DNA of 64,000 bases from Meconema thalassinum (GCA_946902985.2 OX336389.2:793414979-793478978); one strand, 5' to 3'. Counted from the stretch's first letter, positions 9,712-21,306 are shown. Program-made: numbers and translations. The notes: generated by a model from the sequence alone, not told the origin.

Positions 9712-11212
9712 ACATAGCCTAAACTATTCCTCTTGAAACTGGCTATTATATACAAAAAAATATTTTCAAATTCGACTGGTAGTTCCAGAGATTAGCGCGC
9801 TTAAGCACACAAACACACAAACTCTTCATCTTTATTATATTAGTATAGAATGGCTACAGAACTAATTTTCACGTCTGAGGACTTATACACTTACATTGTT
9901 TACATAACACGTCTTTAAAGTGTAATTCAGTTATTATTTTAGCTAAATACTTTTTCGGAATATTCTTTTGGGTATATGCCGTGTGATAACCCATTAAGAT
10001 ATGACTCCTAGTTTTAACATGACATATACCCAAAATACTATTAAGAGCTGAATTCCAGGCTGTTAGTTAGTTAGTTATTGTTGTTTTAAGGGGCAGAACT
10101 ACTTAATGTTCATGGAATACTGAATCCAATAGTAGTACACGGCATAGCCTATAGAAATGGACGTGCGCTGCTGTTTTTTTAAACACAATCGGTCAGTAGG
10201 TTGTGTGTTTATTCCTTATAGCCTATTGGTCCGTTATTCTGCTCTTCTGCCACGGCTCGCCAGGCTGATTTACCGTTTGGTCATCACAAAGTGGCTATCC
10301 CCAGTAAATACGTCATTCACCTCGCCAGATATGGACCTACACTCCGCTCCTTCCTTTCCTTTTTTCTATTATTCATCACAGTGCTTTTTCATACATCCGC
10401 ATCGAGGCTAACGTGAAAACTACTAAGTGAAAACTCAATTTCAACAACCTTATTGTATTTTGATCTCATAGATTGGAAATTTTAATGAATGCATCGGTCG
10501 AGGTAAATAAACAGACTTCATAAATCATGGAGATTCCGAGTGCAGAACGAAGCATACACATTTTTTCGTAAGGAAATACCCGTTCTTTGAGAGCTTTCTT
10601 GTATTACCCGGCTAAGCCCATGTTCACTAAGTAATTAGGGTTGTAACATTTTAGCCACAAAGAAAAATCATGATGTACAAATGTGAGAATTCTAAATGGT
10701 AGCAGAATGGTACTGTAGTGATTCATGAAGAAATAAGCGATATAGAACAACAAATATGACTTTACATACGGGTACTCAATAACAACTGATTCCGTTATTT
10801 GAAGTCACGTTTGGCAATGCAGTATCTCCCAACAACAACAAGATTGCAGTATAATATAGGACTTTGCTATCATAAAGAAATGCGGTGAACTATCTTAAAA
10901 TATCACCTTACCGAGTGTGTCCATGTAGTGCTATTAGAAGCAAATGAGTGGAATAAAGACGTGACATAGTAATTACACCGAACCTCATAATTAACATTAT
11001 TTGCTGCCTCACTATTTGATGCAAATATCAGCACGTAATTCAGATATCTAGACTTATAAGACGTACGAATCATTGATCTGCGCATGGGAGCAGCAGCCTT
11101 GCTATTCGTCTATCTATACCAAGCATCCCTGGAGACCACCATGGTAACTAACTTGTTGAAAGTCATTATGAACACAAGATTTTGTTTGAATTAAATCTCT
11201 TTAATTTCGGGT
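9712..11212. other. No gene recognised; small hairpin
   Basis: AT-rich sequence with no recognisable protein. An 84-codon plus-strand frame at 10157-10411 has no domain signature. An imperfect inverted repeat around TTTTGGGTATATG (9962-9988) and its complement (10013-10040) could form a short hairpin. Confidence 0.5.
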
Positions 11213-11325
11213 GTAGCCCGAAGAAGATTTCGGAAAGTCTAGGGTCCCCACGCGCTGACCAAGCATCTCCTCATAAACTGCAGGCCAACATCTCTAAATT
11301 CCATGAATACATTAGAAGAATCTTC
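11213..11325 (+). repeat. SINE body fragment
   Basis: The stretch with GGGTCCCCACGCGCTGACCA and CTCATAAACTGCAGGCCAA is a diverged copy of the body of the SINE at 11390-11640 (there GGGGACCCCACGCAGTGACC and CTCATAAACTACAGGCCAA). It lacks a tRNA-like head. Confidence 0.6.
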
Positions 11326-11389
11326 ATTGTAAAAGGATGATATTGTAGCATGTGTATGGTGATTTTATTAAGTCAATTTGCAGACAAGG

Positions 11390-11640
11390 TCGGCCTCGTA
11401 GTGTTGGGATAGTGTGCCAGCCTCACACTTGGAGGACCCGGGTTCGATTCCCGGCTCCGTCAGGGATTTTATAAACTGACGTGAGGGTTGGAGCAGGTTG
11501 CACTTAGCCTCATGAGGACAATTCAGTAGCTGTCTAACAGTGAGGCAGTGCCCCGGTGACAGAGACCAAGATTATGGGCCGAGGGGACCCCACGCAGTGA
11601 CCATGCGTCACCTCATAAACTACAGGCCAAATGGCTGGAC
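11390..11640 (+). repeat. tRNA-headed SINE
   Basis: A head of about 70 bp has a good pol III B box (GGTTCGATTCC near 11449) and a degenerate A box, followed by a body with GGGATTTTATAAACTGACGT. The head closely resembles that of the SINEs at 32360 and 53814. It ends where the LINE 5' region begins. Confidence 0.7.
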
Positions 11641-11682
11641 AGTGGTCGCTTGGAGTAGGCAGTTGGCAGTCAAAGTGAAAGT

Positions 11683-12726
11683 TTGTGTTTTTCCCGAGCT
11701 CTCAGGTGTGCTGAAATGGGTTGTTCTCTGGAGTGTTATCGCGCGAGAATCGGACTGTGGTATGTGAAGGGTAGTCGGGATTTCCGGTGTTTGTGTGTGC
11801 TTACGGGACCTAGTAACTTGTGGTTCATAGCCCTAGTGATAGCTGCATTGCTAGTTATTGGTGGAGTGGAAGTGAATCCAGACCCTGTTACTCCAAATAT
11901 GTTTCAGGCAAATGATCCAGTGGCAGCTTTAAAGTGTTCGACGTGCAGTAAAACTTTGAAGAACGGTGTTCAGTGTGGACTATGTGAGAAATGGTTTCAC
12001 TTCGGCTGTATTAAAGTCAAGAAGGAGGATTGTGATGTCGGGAATTGGTTTTGTAAAGTATGTGATACGCCAGACTGTTTGAGGGTGCAAATCAAAGCAA
12101 GGGATCAAATAATACAGGAACTTAGAACAAAGCTTCGTGAATCAGAGGAAACGGTGAACGATGTGACTGAACGGCTTTCTACTGGGATCAGTGTGGAAGA
12201 GGGCGTGCAGGAGCAAACTGAGGATGACGTTATCATAATGGGTGATTCTATGATACGATGTAGTGCGAATATCTCGAGGAAACCAGGTGCGAAAGTGCGG
12301 TGTTATCCGGGGATTAAAATTGACCAGCTTGCCCAACAAGTGGAAGAAGCAAATGTAGAGAACTTTGACAAAGTTAAAGTGTTGTTGCTCCATGTTGGGA
12401 CGAACGATTTGAAGAAGAGGACTACAGCTGATTACATCATGGGGGAGCTCTACGAACTAGGCAGAAAAGCTAAAAGCAAGTTTGGAAATGCAAAAATTAT
12501 AATTAGTGGCATTGTTCGGCGGGGAGATGTTCCATTAAGGCGAGTTAAGACTGTAAATGACCGCATGGACTGGGTTTGTGCACAACTGGGATTAGTGTAC
12601 GTAGATGCTGACTGCTGGATTGGTGGCCGTGGCTTCGCCCGAGACGAGCTGCATTTAAATCGACGGGGCGCTTTCAACCTGGGGAGCCTACATGACAGGG
12701 TCGTCGGTTCATGCCGGCCATTGTGA
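11683..12726 (+). CDS. LINE ORF1 protein: 2A-like motif, PHD finger, SGNH esterase
   Basis: 347 codons, intact. After a hydrophobic stretch (LWFIALVIAALLVIGG, residues ~44-59) comes GVEVNPDP, a degenerate 2A-like motif. Residues ~85-125 form a PHD-type zinc finger: CSTC, CGLCEKWFHFGC and NWFCKVCD supply the Cys/His ligands. A short coiled coil (IIQELRTKLRESEE) follows. Residues ~185-340 form an SGNH/GDSL esterase: IIMGDSMIR (nucleophile Ser), LHVGTNDL and DELHLNRRG (catalytic D-x-x-H). In CR1 elements this protein binds RNA and membranes or lipids; its exact role is debated. The ATG at 11683 is the first in frame; a later start is possible. Confidence 0.9.
   Translation: MCFSRALRCAEMGCSLECYRARIGLWYVKGSRDFRCLCVLTGPSNLWFIALVIAALLVIGGVEVNPDPVTPNMFQANDPVAALKCSTCSKTLKNGVQCGLCEKWFHFGCIKVKKEDCDVGNWFCKVCDTPDCLRVQIKARDQIIQELRTKLRESEETVNDVTERLSTGISVEEGVQEQTEDDVIIMGDSMIRCSANISRKPGAKVRCYPGIKIDQLAQQVEEANVENFDKVKVLLLHVGTNDLKKRTTADYIMGELYELGRKAKSKFGNAKIIISGIVRRGDVPLRRVKTVNDRMDWVCAQLGLVYVDADCWIGGRGFARDELHLNRRGAFNLGSLHDRVVGSCRPL
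11863..11886 (+). other. Degenerate 2A-like motif in LINE ORF1
   Basis: Encodes GVEVNPDP, against the 2A consensus D-V/I-E-x-N-P-G-P. The position near the N-terminus, directly after a hydrophobic stretch, matches where 2A sequences occur in some CR1-like LINEs. The Gly of the final Gly-Pro is replaced by Asp, so ribosome skipping is not expected in this copy. Confidence 0.6.
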
Positions 12727-12820
12727 GGAGGAGCAGGTCCAGTGGTTGCCAGCCGACGGGAACAGAAGGAGCTACTTCGGGATATTTGCTGCGGAGGTAA
12801 GACTCTAAGATTACTGTAGG

Positions 12821-13604
12821 TTAATTGTCAGAGTTTAGGAAATAAATTAATTGAATTTTGGAATCTTGTAGAGACGTATTCTCCGGACATTGTCATTGCT
12901 ACTGAATCTTGGTTATATGAGGATATAAATAGTAATGAAATAATTCAAGGGACCTACGAAATGTACAGAAGGGTTCGGGGGAAGCGAGGTGGTGGGCTAT
13001 TTATTTGTGTGCGCAAAAATATAGCTAGTTTCATAAAGTGGGCTGATACGGATCATGAAATGTTATGTGTGCAAATTTCGGATAAAGGGAATAAATTCCC
13101 TCTTCAGGTGATAGGGGCGTATAGAGCACCGAAAGACAACTTTTCGCTTCTCGACACACTGTATGATAAAATTGTACGGGTAATGCTATGAAAAAGAGCA
13201 TAATAATTGCCGGAGATTTAAACCTCTCCAAAATAGACTGGTCTGGTGAGTCAACTAGCTGTGGTGAAGCTCAGAGCGCGGCAAACAAATTCTTAAGGGA
13301 GGGTGGATTTTCCCAAGTAGTTGACTTCCCAACTAGAGGCAATAATACCTTAGATGTTTATCTCGTAAGGCCTGTAGAGCTGTATATTAACTGTCTGAAA
13401 GTACCAGGAATTAATGACTATTCTGGGGTTGAATTAAATATTAGATACGGTGACATTACAAAATTAGACTCTGATGTAGCAAATAAGATCATATTCCAGT
13501 ATCTCAGGGCGGATCAAGGCAAATTTCAGGGGTATTTGAATGAGCTATTTGTAGGATGGGCATCGGAAGGAAATCACATTAATATCCTGTGGACTAACTT
13601 TTGA
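12821..13604 (+). pseudogene. LINE ORF2 endonuclease, frameshifted and active-site damaged
   Basis: The first part (12821-13191) begins with VNCQSLGNK (motif 1 Asn), then DIVIATESWL (catalytic Glu) and KRGGGLFICVR. A frameshift at 13188-13191 moves the rest into a second frame with IIIAGDLNL (catalytic D and N), DFPTRGNNTLDVYLV, and GINDYSGVELN where the family has a Ser-Asp-His motif. The catalytic His is therefore replaced by Tyr. No clear ORF2 start codon is visible: a TAG lies directly before VNCQSL. In an active element this domain nicks target DNA. Confidence 0.85.
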
Positions 13605-13654
13605 AAATTTTAAATAGCGCTATTTATTAATTTGTTCCATTTACATTACTGAAA

Positions 13655-15474
13655 CAAAACCCAGATCCTGAGTATTACACACGGGAAATCAGAAGTCTTA
13701 AACGGAAAATTAGGAAATTATACAATAAAAGACATGATAGTGACAAGTATATGTTGAAATTTAAGTCCTTATCAAGAGAGCTCGCCTTAAAAAAGAGGGC
13801 TGCTCATGACAATTATATGCAAGGTTTACTTGGTTCGGGAGGCGATGGGTGGAAAAAAATTACAGTTATGTTAGGAGAAGAAAGGGAAATTCAAATAATT
13901 TGACGATGATAATGTCCGGTGACGGTGAATTAATTACTGAGAAGCAGGCCATTGCTAATGAATTAAATGTCTTTTATGGTAGTGTGTTCAATAAATCCAA
14001 TAGCTGTGTGTTGGACCTTAACGGTGAATCAGGGGCTCCACTTCTCCAAATAAACCAGTCAGCAATTGTAAAGCTAATACAAAAATTATGTTACAATATA
14101 TCGAAGGGTCCTGATAATATTGTTAGTGAAATACTTAAACTAGGAGGTAGGGCCGTGGCACGATACTTAGAGGTGATGTTTAATGTGTCCATAAACAATG
14201 CGCAAATCCCGGATGACTAAAAAAGAGCTACGGTAGTCCCAATATTTAAGGGAGGGAGCAGACTTGAATTGGGCAACTACAGGCTGGTTAGTCTTACGTC
14301 CATCGTTTGTAAACAGATGGAGCTTCTCATTTGCGAATACTTGAGGTAACAGTGGGAAACATTATCATGGTTTAATGATAGGCAACATGGATTTCGGAAA
14401 GGTTACTCATGCGAGAGTCAGATGCTATCACTTTTTCAAGATATTAGCGAATCGTTAGACGATGGAGTTTCAGTCGACGCCGTAGTTATAGATTTTGCGA
14501 AGGCATTTGATGTCGTACCGCATGTCATGCTACTCCATAAATTAGCTTCGACGAAAATTGATAGAAGAGTAATTTTATGGAACCAAGAATTTTTGACGGG
14601 TCGTTCCCAGAAAGTGAAAGTTGAAGGCCGATTCTCGGATGAAATTACCGTAACGTCGGGTATCCCTCAGGGCAGCGTAATCGGAACTTGGTTATTTTTG
14701 GCGTTTATAAATGACTTACCAAATGGGATTCGCAGTGACTGTCGATTGTTTGCGGATGATTGTGTAATTTATCGAAAAATACATGACTCACAAGACAATG
14801 CAGTACTTCATGATGACCTGAACCTGGTCTATAAGTGGGCGATTGAAAATAAAATGAAAATAAGCACAAGAAAATGTAGTCTCATAAAAATAGGGAATGT
14901 GCGAAGGCAAGATTTTCAATATAACATTGGCTCGGAAATTCTTGTAGAAGAAGATTCTTGCAAATATTTGGGCGTTCACGTAAGAAATGATATGAAATGG
15001 AGTATTCGTATAGGATGTGTAGTTTCTAAAGCTTACAAATCCCTGCACTTTGTAATGAGGGTATTAAAAGGAAATAGTACCTCTGCTAAAGAATTAGGAT
15101 ATTTGTCACTTGTAAGACCTTTTCTGGAATACGCCTCGGCGGTTTGGGATCCATATCAAGTAGGGCTCATAAATGAGTTGGAAATGGTACATAGAAAGGC
15201 CGCTAGATTTGTGCTCAGTGACTATTCCAGAAGCAGTGTGAGCCGTAGGTTAAAGAAACTTGGGTGGGAATCACTTGAGGCTAGGAGGATGAAATCTAGA
15301 CTCTGCGCTATGTACAACACGTATACAAATCAACCAGCATGGGGTGAGCTTTGCAAACGCATGAAAAAGCCTACTTACATTGGTAGGAGCGATCACCCTT
15401 TCATAGTTAAGGGCCGACCACAGCGAACAAATTATGGTAAATATTATTTCGTAAACCGTGCCATTGATAACTGA
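13655..15474 (+). pseudogene. LINE ORF2 reverse transcriptase with nonsense codons
   Basis: A basic linker (13655-13900; RSLKRKIRKLYNKR) precedes the RT. After a frame change near 13900 the frame runs from 13849 to 15474 with two stops: TAA at 14218-14220, just before the VVPIFKGG fingers motif, and TGA-type interruption near 14348. The long 3' part (14422-15474) has VVIDFAKAFDVV (first catalytic Asp), SGIPQGSVIG, the catalytic RLFADDCVIY, KYLGVHV, and the C-terminal region with YASAVWDPYQ and MVHRKAARFV. These are standard CR1/Jockey-group RT motifs. Residues needed for catalysis are still present in the 3' part. Confidence 0.9.
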
Positions 15475-15655
15475 AACTCTCTACCTGCTGCAGTCTTAGA
15501 GCCTTTTCCCAAACATATAGGTGTGTTTAAGAAAAGACTGACTATTTGTGTAAATACTCCAGTTTAATTGTTAGTGAATTGTTATGTACAATTATGTATT
15601 TGTTATGTATTTCTAATTTTCCACCGGGGGGACACACCCCCAATTGCAAATAAAC

Positions 15656-15680
15656 GAATGAATGAATGAATGAATGAATG
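15656..15680 (+). repeat. (GAAT)n LINE 3' tail
   Basis: About six tandem GAAT/ATGA units directly after the LINE 3' UTR. A short microsatellite-like tail in place of poly-A is usual for CR1/L2-type LINEs. Confidence 0.85.
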
Positions 15681-16192
15681 GTAGGCCTAGGCCCCCTAAG
15701 GTGTGTAGCGCCTCGGGGTTTTAATTTGCAGACTCAAGGCTCGTTAATACTATGACAATGGAGGAGAAACTGCACAACGTATACCGGTCACAATTGGTAC
15801 AATAATATTACATTTATCTTAATTTTCAGTAAATAACTGTATCGCACATATTTGTGGATATAGATCTCATGTTTTTATCATGCGATAAAACGTCTTGTTA
15901 ATAGGGTGGTCAACTATTATTAACATAACGTAGATTTAGCGCACCTCTGTGGTTCATATTAGCAAAAGAGCAAGGATTGCAAATCTGTTGTCACGCATAG
16001 CATACACTCAATTTGTGCTTTGTAGAATATGTGACTCCTCTGAATGTGTACCTTATTAGTTTCTTTTACGAGTCCACAACTGTGCAAAGTATCGCATTTG
16101 TAACTGTTGTATTTGGTGCTACTAATAATTTTAACATTTTATATTTCCAATATTGCCAATTGTGTAACACATCCGTATGAAATTCTTGAGAC
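15681..16192. other. No feature recognised
   Basis: AT-rich sequence between the LINE tail and the fold-back element. No open frame with a family signature on either strand. Confidence 0.5.
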
Positions 16193-16194
16193 TA

Positions 16195-17284
16195 CTGTCG
16201 ACCAAAGTATTATGTGCACTCGAGTTTGAAGGTTGTTTGTGAAGTAACCAATAGACCTAAATAAAATCCAATAACATCATCATTTTCTTCGTTCTATTTT
16301 ACGTTAGTTCATGTAGGTTTGGAATTTTTAATTTATATTTTAATATTTTTTATCGCAGTTGGAACACAAAATGTGCCCGTTTTTAAGCCTGTTTCAATCA
16401 TGCGCCATATTTAAGAATTATTATCTCAAAAACCCATCATCAGATCAAATGCAAATTTTAACACAATATACAATGAAACATTGTATAACTGGTTGATTAA
16501 TTTCAAAATTTTGTGTGTCCAAGAAACAAAGTTGTTATCATTTTTGTAAGGTAACTTTTTCTCGGCTAGGGGTGGTTGGAAAATATAGTTCTTGGTCGCG
16601 CTGTACTCCTTATAAATCAAGAAGTTATGCTGTATGACTGTGATACGTAAATTATTTCACTTATATTATATCGGTTTGTATTTGTTCGTGGAAATAAGGC
16701 ATGATTCACCAGCTAGCCGCTCCGGGGTAAGCTGTACAGCGTTGCTGAGATGGAGCCCATCACTGCCGAGCGAGGCGAGGTCTTATTTCCCCGTTCAAAT
16801 ACAAACCGATATAAAATAAGTGAATTAATTTACATATTTTAAAGTCATACAGCATAACTTTTTGATGTATAAGGATTACAACGCGACCAAGAACTACATA
16901 TTCCAACCACCCCGAGCCGAGAAAAAGTTACCTTACAAAAATGATATTAACTTTGTTTCCTGGACACGCAAAATTGTAAAATTAATAATCCTGTTGTATG
17001 ACATTCCAGTGTATATTGTGTTAAAATTTGGATTCAATCTGATGACGGGTTTATGAGATAATAATTCTCAAATGTGACACATGGTTGAAACACGCTTAAA
17101 AACTGGCACTTTTTGTGTTTCAACTGCTATAAAAAATATTAAAATAGAAGCTAAAAATTCCAAACCTACTTGAACTCATGTATAATAGAACGACGAAAGT
17201 GATGTTATTGGATTTTATGTAGGTCTATTGGTTACGTCACAAACAACCTTCAAACTCGAGTACACATAATACTTTGGTCGACGG
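16195..17284. mobile_element. Fold-back (long inverted repeat) element with TA flanks
   Basis: Two arms of about 500 bp are inverted copies: 16195-16699 and 16782-17284, with a loop of about 80 bp that is GC-richer. The outer ends read CTGTCGACCAAAG on the left and CTTTGGTCGACGG on the right, each next to a TA dinucleotide (16193-16194 and 17285-17286), consistent with a TA target duplication of the Tc1/mariner type. The inner ends meet at GGTTTGTATTTG and CAAATACAAACC. Each arm carries a related 64-codon frame reading away from the loop (16426-16620 minus, 16862-17056 plus). No transposase is recognisable, so it is a non-autonomous fold-back element or a two-copy palindrome. Confidence 0.85.
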
Positions 17285-17387
17285 TAATGCTGGAGTTGTG
17301 TTCTAAATTAGATTCCTCGTTTACTATTACCTTGTAATTCAACCATTGTATCATGCGAAATTAATTTTAACTTTTAACGTCTACGTC

Positions 17388-17600
17388 GGTGATTGTGAGC
17401 ATTTTAAAGAGAAAGTCTGTTGTCCCCAACGTTGCAGGATCGAATCCTGGCATTGCAAGTTGGCATTTTAAGTTGCGCAAATGCGAGGGAGCCAAGTCAG
17501 TACATTTACAGGCACGTTATAGATCCCTTTCGATGCAAAAGTCTGGCCCCATGGCGTCTCTAAATAGCCGCAGTTATTAAAAGGGACATACAACCAATAA

Positions 17601-17643
<43 letters not shown>
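17388..17643 (+). repeat. SINE with (ATT)n tail
   Basis: Contains a B-box-like GGATCGAATCC, then the body motifs CAGGCACGTTATAGATCC, GGCGTCTCTAAATA and ACCAATAACATTATTATT, and ends in an (ATT)n microsatellite (17603-17643). The same body and tail recur at 43845-44029. The head is poorly preserved. Confidence 0.75.
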
Positions 17644-17979
17644 GTAATAGATGGTGGGTTGCAGATCATAATTACTTAAATTCTCAATACGGTGGTTACG
17701 AAAATGCGAAATTGCTATAGAGATTTCTCTTTTGATACTTCTCTTTCATCAAATTTCCTGTTAAAATCAAAATTTCACTTTTAAGCATTAAGCATTAGTT
17801 TGGTTTTCATTAAGATAGTGGCGATATGAAGTTGGAGTTATTATGTGCGTTTGCTATCTTTGCAAAAGCTCCATCCCATTCGGTTTGGACATTTGGGACT
17901 AGCATACAGACACACACACGTGCTCACGCTAGCGGACGGATGGACATTTTTCCCAAGTAAGTCGCAAGTATCGTAAAAT
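17644..17979. other. No feature recognised
   Basis: Flank of the large Gypsy-type element. A 76-codon minus-strand frame at 17841-18071 crosses the LTR boundary and is not a gene. Confidence 0.5.
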
Positions 17980-17983
17980 GTTG
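17980..17983. other. Target site duplication GTTG (left)
   Basis: GTTG directly precedes the left LTR and is repeated exactly at 30321-30324 after the right LTR, the 4-bp duplication typical of Gypsy integrases. Confidence 0.9.
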
Positions 17984-20714
17984 TGAACCCTTCAGAATAG
18001 CAGTGTTTATATGCAAGAATCTTGATCAAGGGGTCGCGCTCAGTTCTTAGTGTGATGTTTACGTCCGCCAAACAACATGCTCTACTGAGGCAAGGGTCAT
18101 AGGATTAAAACTATAAATAAGAAAGTAAGGAGACAAGACGTAAAATAATAACATGATTTAATGACTAATTGTGCATAAAAAGAAAATAAACAACAATAAC
18201 AAAAATATCCTCCCTGAATTTTCCCATGACAGGAACATCTATCAATGTTGAGGAGTCAGACGGATCTCCCCCTTTATAAAAAAAAAATGTGGATCCTAGT
18301 TCCACTACCTTGCATTTTTGGATTTTATGTACGCGTAATGACTAACTACGAGAAATGAGTACTTGGATGACTGTTCGTTTACAACGGGTTAACAGCCACG
18401 GTGCTCACGAACAATCATCGCGTAAATCAACGTTTATGGATATGGGCATGACACTAATAAAAACCCTTAAAAATCTAATGCTGACACACACACTAAAAAA
18501 TCTACTATTTACAGGAATCTCCCTGAGACCCTCATTAGTGCGATGACGCACTTGACAGAATGAGCTGCCAACCTGGCCAATTGCTCAATACACACACAAG
18601 GAAAGACAGCATTGCACGTGACTTCACGGGTCACTGATATGGAATATAAACATGGACTAAACCCAACAACAGCAAAAGCCTGACCGGCTAAGATTATTTT
18701 ATATGAACAAAACTGCATGTTAAGGTAACGCTTCGGAGATTATCGTGATTCGTAGGCAACTCCCATTTATTCAAACAATTTTTACCATTGATCAGTTCTT
18801 ATTCTGTATTTCAAGTAATTACGGAGTCAACAAGCACTCCTCACTAATGACCTCGCTTGCAACGTTCAGACCGCCTTGTGAAACATCTCCCCCTTCCTCA
18901 ATACTTGTCATGTCCCAACTCCAGTGTATATAAATAACTGACCAGCTGTGCCGTTATCTCAAGGAATCAACAGCAACAAAATCTCAACCACCTCAACAAA
19001 TAGTCAGACATTAATCAAATATCCACAATTGCCCTCGCAAGGTTACAATATGGACCTGGCACCAAGCTGACAGAAATCAGTCTACGCTGAAATTCCCGCT
19101 TGTAATAACCACAAAATACACACACACACACACACTTCTGGGAATGACATGACGTTTTTCACACAGGTCTGCTGAATAGATGCTCACAAACTATTAAAAC
19201 AATATTTAAAACCTACGATAGAGCTGAATGCTCTTCGTCACAAATGACATTGCTCCAAAGGCAATAATCTCATTGAATCTGATCAATAATAAACCTTAAA
19301 CAATTTTTAATTACCCTCCAATCTACTGTATAATTATATTACTTCAGTCCTACTTCTGAAACACAACATATCTCCGAGAGACGTTTTTAACCGCATTCCG
19401 TAACATATGCAAACACGGCCGTTCACATAGCTACGTTAGTTAAAACAACACAAAAACTAGAACCTTCTACTAATAACATTTGTGCGAGCTGCTTCCATAC
19501 AAAGGTGTGTCAGACCAAAACTAAATATACTACGTTAATCACACAAGCAAAGTATTTACAAAAATATGTCCCATAAAATATAAGTTAATTTATCAAATAA
19601 TAAAGAATATTATATTGTACTCATCTCTCGTTCAGTCACCCGTCAAAGAACATCAGCTGCCATCTCCCAACTGAATGCTTCTTATCTCATCTCAGCCATC
19701 TGGACGGAGTGTTGAGAGTTCCAAACTTCTTCTATGGTAATCGATGTCATCTCTGGCGCTGATTCAAAAATTAGATTATTATACACTTGATATCTGACTA
19801 CTAAATTCGCCGTTCCAGGTACTACTTTCCCCGTAACAGTTTGTTGGCGAATTATCGACGATACTGCCCCTACAAAATATAGTACTGTGACTACCTATCA
19901 CTGAATTTAACACATTTACAATAATTTCTGTGTCCTCATGACACGCAAAAGTATAACAGCCTACGTCCTTAGACGCACAAAAGTAATAATCAACCTGTGT
20001 CCACGACACAAAAAATAATAAGCCTACATCCGTAGACGCACAAAGTAATAGTCAATGTCTTGGCTCTTCACGCCACTTATAAATGAACTGGCCCTAGGTC
20101 TCGATGGGGGGGGGGGGGGGAATTATATAAAAATTTCTCGAAATAATGGTGGTACAGGAATGAAATAAATATCACTGAACTCGTAACATTGCACAGGTCA
20201 AGAATATGCCCATTAATCCTAGAATCGATCGTAGAGATTTTGTCTAGGCGATTTCCCGCGTGAATGCTAGCCACCGCGTACCCAAGCTGGACTTGCCGCG
20301 CTCGTAGGCATTCATTTCTCATTGGTTCCACATTTTCTGTAACTTGGCGGTTTTTAGCAGATCTTGGCCTCGTAGGAGTGTCTATCATCTTCATCAGCCA
20401 CTCACGTTACTGCATCATATTTCTTCTAGGCGCGAATATTACAATGAACATACCAGAACCATGTCTCACTGCGCGTCGCTTCTATTTTGAGGTGGCCAAC
20501 ACCTGTCCTTCTGACACATCGCTAGGCTATTTCCTTTCACAGCTAAAGTATTTAGCCTTTTGTCAAACTGCTTCAGGTATGTCCCCGCTGTCTCCAACAA
20601 ATGCTTGAAATTTCCTCATCACTGTCTGGCTATTTTCATGATGCTGGTGGAAATGTTTATTAATTGAGGAAATAAAACATAGAATCATTTATCCAACAGA
20701 GGATAAAGGGTTCA
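17984..20714 (-). repeat. 3' LTR of the 12.3-kb Gypsy element
   Basis: A 2731-bp direct repeat of 27600-30320. It contains a run of 15 G at 20106-20120 (13 in the other LTR), and a (CA)n stretch near 19120 that is longer than in the other copy. Frames of up to 114 codons (plus 20264-20608; minus 20077-20394) occur in both LTRs, but that is expected from duplication and they carry no domain signature. The 2.7-kb length is far above the usual few hundred bases for Gypsy LTRs. Confidence 0.97.
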
Positions 20715-20727
20715 CAACTCTCCCACT
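20715..20727 (-). promoter_or_regulatory. Polypurine tract (plus-strand primer site)
   Basis: Read on the minus strand the bases just before the 3' LTR are GTGGGAGAGTTG, purine-rich and directly abutting TGAACCC. This is the expected site where the RNase H-resistant RNA primer starts second-strand synthesis. Confidence 0.7.
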
Positions 20728-20988
20728 TATAAAATTTCGAACTTAGGAATAAAGTCGACAATTTTAAAAAAGATTTCCGTAGGCCAATTTGTTTTATTTC
20801 AGAATCACCCCTTTTCTATTACTTGGTCTAGCCGCTCCTGTCTTGAATGGCATTTACTCGTTTTCATTTCCTGCTTGTATCTCCCCTCTCAGTCTATTTG
20901 CTTGACGCGCTGGTGCCTGAGGCAACACTCTGCTCGTCTCGTTAATGTTTGTCAACACCAACTCTACTTCCTCCTTCACGTGCCGTAC

Positions 20989-21252
20989 TCAACTGCTCCC
21001 CGTCCACTTGGTTGATATTAGGACGTCCATACATTTAAACTGCGTTGTTATTTTGGCGCTCCCATGGCTCACTTCTACGATACTTTTTAAGTTGGCAGCG
21101 TTGTAGACTGACATAGTTCCTGTGCTCAACTCTTTCACTCTGTAAGCATTATTTCCAAGAATTCTTACGATAGAATAGGGTCCTATGAACTTTTCGCAGA
21201 ATTTACTGAAGATCTTCTTCTCTGGGTCCGATGTAGCAGGTCGTTTCACCAA
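20989..21252 (-). pseudogene. Integrase C-terminal (GPY/F) domain
   Basis: An 87-codon frame with FIGPYSIVRILGNNAYRV, the GPY/F module of Gypsy integrases, which contacts DNA and helps the enzyme multimerise. It is in the same frame as the catalytic core upstream, separated from it by the TGA at 21307-21309. It ends at about 20989, a plausible natural end of pol. About 270 bp of non-coding sequence follows before the polypurine tract. Confidence 0.85.
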
Positions 21253-21306
21253 AACGAGCTGGTTGATTACAAGGTCACTGTGAAACCTCTTATTTCTTAC
21301 TCGCCG

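Larger units (their letters stand above)
11641..15681 (+). mobile_element. CR1/L2-like LINE, near full length
   Basis: A non-LTR retrotransposon on the plus strand with two coding regions. ORF1 (11683-12726) has a PHD finger and an SGNH esterase. ORF2 (about 12821-15474) has an AP-like endonuclease and reverse transcriptase. It ends in a short tandem (GAAT)n tail at 15656-15680 instead of a poly-A. An ORF1 with PHD plus esterase is characteristic of CR1 and related clades. ORF1 is open throughout, but ORF2 carries frameshifts and at least two nonsense codons, so the copy is inactive. The 5' limit is set by the preceding SINE and is approximate. Confidence 0.9.

Noticed and set aside
20077..20608. 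105- and 114-codon frames conserved between both LTRs
   Set aside because: Conservation is explained by the LTRs being recent duplicates; no domain signature, and the two frames overlap on opposite strands.
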